Part shown: positions 62,081 through 64,000 of the stretch, piece by piece | Position numbering within the stretch: the stretch's first letter is position 1 | How the letters are laid out: the number at the start of each line of letters is the position of its first letter | Assembly (NCBI GenBank): GCA_973895155.1 | Contig: OZ316892.1 | Coordinates: 930,001 to 994,000 of the forward strand | Origin: Marsupella aquatica | Lineage: Eukaryota; Marchantiophyta | Direction of reading: 5' to 3' | DNA length: 64,000 nt | Program-made: the position numbers and the translations under genes | The notes under the pieces: model-generated | Seen by the model: the letters and a program-made list of their open reading frames with translations, nothing else | Told to the model about the DNA's origin: nothing | The model's database searches: none

Positions 62081-62799
62081 TGACGGATAAACCGAGCAGG
62101 TAATCCCGTGGAAATGGCAATGTCGTCTGCTCTGATGAGGCACAAAAGTACCTACAACTCAGCGACCACTTCAATTTTCAGTTCAAGGTGCCTCCTACTC
62201 GGCGTGAGGATCTCGGCACTCAATGTCGGGAATCAGCAGAAAAGGTCGAAGAGACGAAGGAAAGAATGTGGAAGCATGCTCTGAAGTACAGCAACAAGAG
62301 AGTGAATGAATAAACATTGGTGACCCTAAACTCAAAACCCTAAACTCAAGCCCTCATTGACGACGAAAAGAGACACAATAATGCCATACTCGATGCGCAT
62401 TGCACAACTTACTGTCGAACTCTCCCACTAAGACCAACGACGACAATGCGGATCACGGCCGTACTCTCTTGCAATGCAATGCACGCTATCGAGCCAGAAC
62501 TGTAGAGCTACAGGCACATTCCACAGCAGCAGGAGCAGCTAAGCAAAGCACAGCACAGCATAGCACAGCCAACCCCCATGAAGACGACGACAACATTACA
62601 ACAAGGACGACGACGACGACGACGACGTAGCAAATCTGGGGCTAACTCGCTCAAATCTGGGGCTAACTCGCTCAAATCTGGCTAAAACGAGACAGGAGAA
62701 CGTCCGCAAGATCGGGACACCTCCATAGCCACAGATCGCTCCACTCAAGGCTACAAGATCTGCACTTATTACGACCAATGATAGAGAGCGCGCGCACAT
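62057..62799. repeat. segmental repeat, copy 2 (no gene attached)
   Basis: Matches 56460-57233. Differences include a GACGAC tract expanded by about three units, an extra 21-bp unit (GGGGCTAACTCGCTCAAATC) near 62638, and a telomere-like insert CCCTAAACTCAAAACCCTAA at about 62323-62345. The match ends at GAGCGCGCGCACA in both copies. Confidence 0.88.
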
Positions 62800-63437
62800 T
62801 TTTTATTTTCGGCAGATCCAGGCAGCTTGGGTAAACTTCAAGATAGTAGAATGTTTGGGTGCATCTGTTGCTGGCCAATAAATCAGCTTTAATTTGATCA
62901 AATCCCAATAAAGGTCTAGGATAAGGTCTTGCTTTTGTTTCAATCTCATTTTGTAAACGGGCGACAAACAATTGTGTTAGGGTATTGTATTATTTTAGAA
63001 GTGAATGTGAAGAAAAAGGGCCTTATTTTGGATTGGTAATATGCTAAACATTCAAATTGACAAAGGCACTTCAATGGTAACCAATGGACAACTTGGCCAA
63101 ATGCAAAAATATTCTCCTCCTATTCTCACATATATTCAATGAACCTGGTTGCTATATATTTAAAGATAAGACAAGTCTACTTAGAGGGGCTACATGGGAG
63201 CTTACTCAATTTCACAGATCCATATTATGTTAATTGCTGGTTGTCGTCATTTTGAACACAACAATTCACCAGGAAAATTTAGAAGTAGTAAGGATATTAC
63301 TTGGGAATGCAAGTCTGGTCTAGAAAGTGGTCCCAACAGTCACTGCAGAATAGAATTCAGCTGTCATAGAATTACAATCTGAGCTCATTCTTGGACACAA
63401 AAGTGCACCAAATACAATTATGTACACACTGAACATC
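62800..63437. other. spacer left of LINE-like remnant
   Basis: AT-rich. A minus-strand open frame at about 62800-62971 and a plus frame at 63194-63382 show no motif I know. It may include the 3' part of the retroelement described next. Confidence 0.4.
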
Positions 63438-63900
63438 TTAAGGGATCTCCGTCAATGCATACATCCAAAACATGCTGGTATTTCTAGGATTACCGTGAAT
63501 GTTGGGCACACGAACCAGATTGGCAATCAATTGTCTATAGGCCGTGGCACAATTCCCTGGAAAAATCATATTAGGGCCATTCTCCCACTGGATAAAGGTC
63601 CCCTCCAATGTCGTGATGTCTCGCATATATCTGCCTAATTCCAGCCCTCCTGATTCGCCGTTGAGGGTTCCGAGAACATTTTGCTTGATTAGCACGTATG
63701 TGATTCAGATGCGGGCGCCAGAGTGGGAGGTCCAACCATTCCTCAAGGTGTGCGGGTGCAATAGGCCTCAAGTTCTGCTTAATAACATTCCAACCAATGC
63801 AAACATTTCTCCAGACCTGCAAACCTTGTTGCGGGAGAGTATTACACCGTGAGACTACCATGAGTAGTCTTCCGTTCCCCATTTCTGGCTTGACAGCATT
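63438..63900 (-). mobile_element. LINE-like retrotransposon ORF2 remnant (post-RT region)
   Basis: On the minus strand, 63571-63882 reads VWRNVCIGWNVIKQNLRPIA and then EEWLDLPLWRPHL, ending GIRQIYARHHDIGG. An overlapping frame, 63438-63695, continues YMRDITTLEGTFIQWENGPN and AYRQLIANLVRVP. The order 'W..GW..IK..L', 'LE.WLDLPLW', 'G(I/L)...(R)DI....G..I.W' and 'Y..L...L' is that of the region after the reverse transcriptase in plant LINE ORF2 proteins. The switch of frame near 63640-63690 and the lack of further open frame indicate a decayed copy. It may enter from the right edge. Confidence 0.45.
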
Positions 63901-64000
63901 TTGATCTTCTGTTGCAGGATGTGACGGAGGGGGCCGTCAGCCAACGCCCAGAGAATAAAATTCCCTGCGAGAGCCCGGAATTGTGCAGAGAGTGATATTA

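Overview
The window reads as nuclear DNA of a land plant. Reconstructed genes have GT-AG introns of about 50-1,300 bp, and several belong to families I know from plants: a GPI-anchored protein like Arabidopsis At1g61900, a DUF4057 protein, an ASR3-like trihelix factor, and a nuclear-encoded organellar S16. Gene density is modest and spacers are full of mini- and microsatellites. A bryophyte or lycophyte is my guess, but nothing here fixes the clade. No prokaryotic operon, CRISPR array or rRNA/tRNA gene was found.

Layout. 0.4-2.1 kb (+): 3' half of an At1g61900-like GPI-anchored protein. 2.1-4.9 kb: spacer with three tandem repeats. 4.9-8.8 kb (+): an AsmA/TamB-like membrane protein, with its start unresolved. 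8.8-13.7 kb: spacer. 13.7-18.4 kb (-): complete 11-exon CCR4 deadenylase. 18.4-24.8 kb: spacer with many simple repeats and an unexplained open stretch at 24.06-24.62 kb. 24.8-25.6 kb (-): ribosomal protein bS16. 25.6-28.4 kb: spacer with a short repeat array and a tRNA-derived SINE. 28.4-31.2 kb (+): exosome subunit RRP41, whose first intron looks like GC-AG. 33.3-36.7 kb (-): GON4-like protein. 36.7-41.8 kb: transposon-rich spacer with a hAT-type MITE flanked by an exact 8-bp target-site duplication, a large minisatellite, and tandem duplications. 42.5-46.1 kb (+): two tandem trihelix units sharing one C-terminal exon. 47.4-47.8 kb (-): TMEM234-like protein. 48.8-51.3 kb (+): ERI1-like 3'-5' exoribonuclease. 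53.5-56.4 kb (-): DUF4057 protein. 56.4-64 kb: spacer holding a second copy of the DNA upstream of the DUF4057 gene, an internal 220-bp tandem duplication and a LINE-like remnant at the right edge.

The genes share no pathway as a block. Three act in RNA decay or processing: CCR4 (poly(A) removal), RRP41 (exosome core) and the ERI1-like nuclease (probably plastid rRNA). bS16 and probably the AsmA/TamB-like protein concern organelles; GON4-like and trihelix proteins are nuclear regulators. This is the usual scatter of a eukaryotic chromosome. Exon boundaries were read by hand from splice signals, reading-frame phase and remembered family sequences; phases close exactly in CCR4, GON4-like, bS16, trihelix, ERI1-like and DUF4057, and for RRP41 except its last exon.
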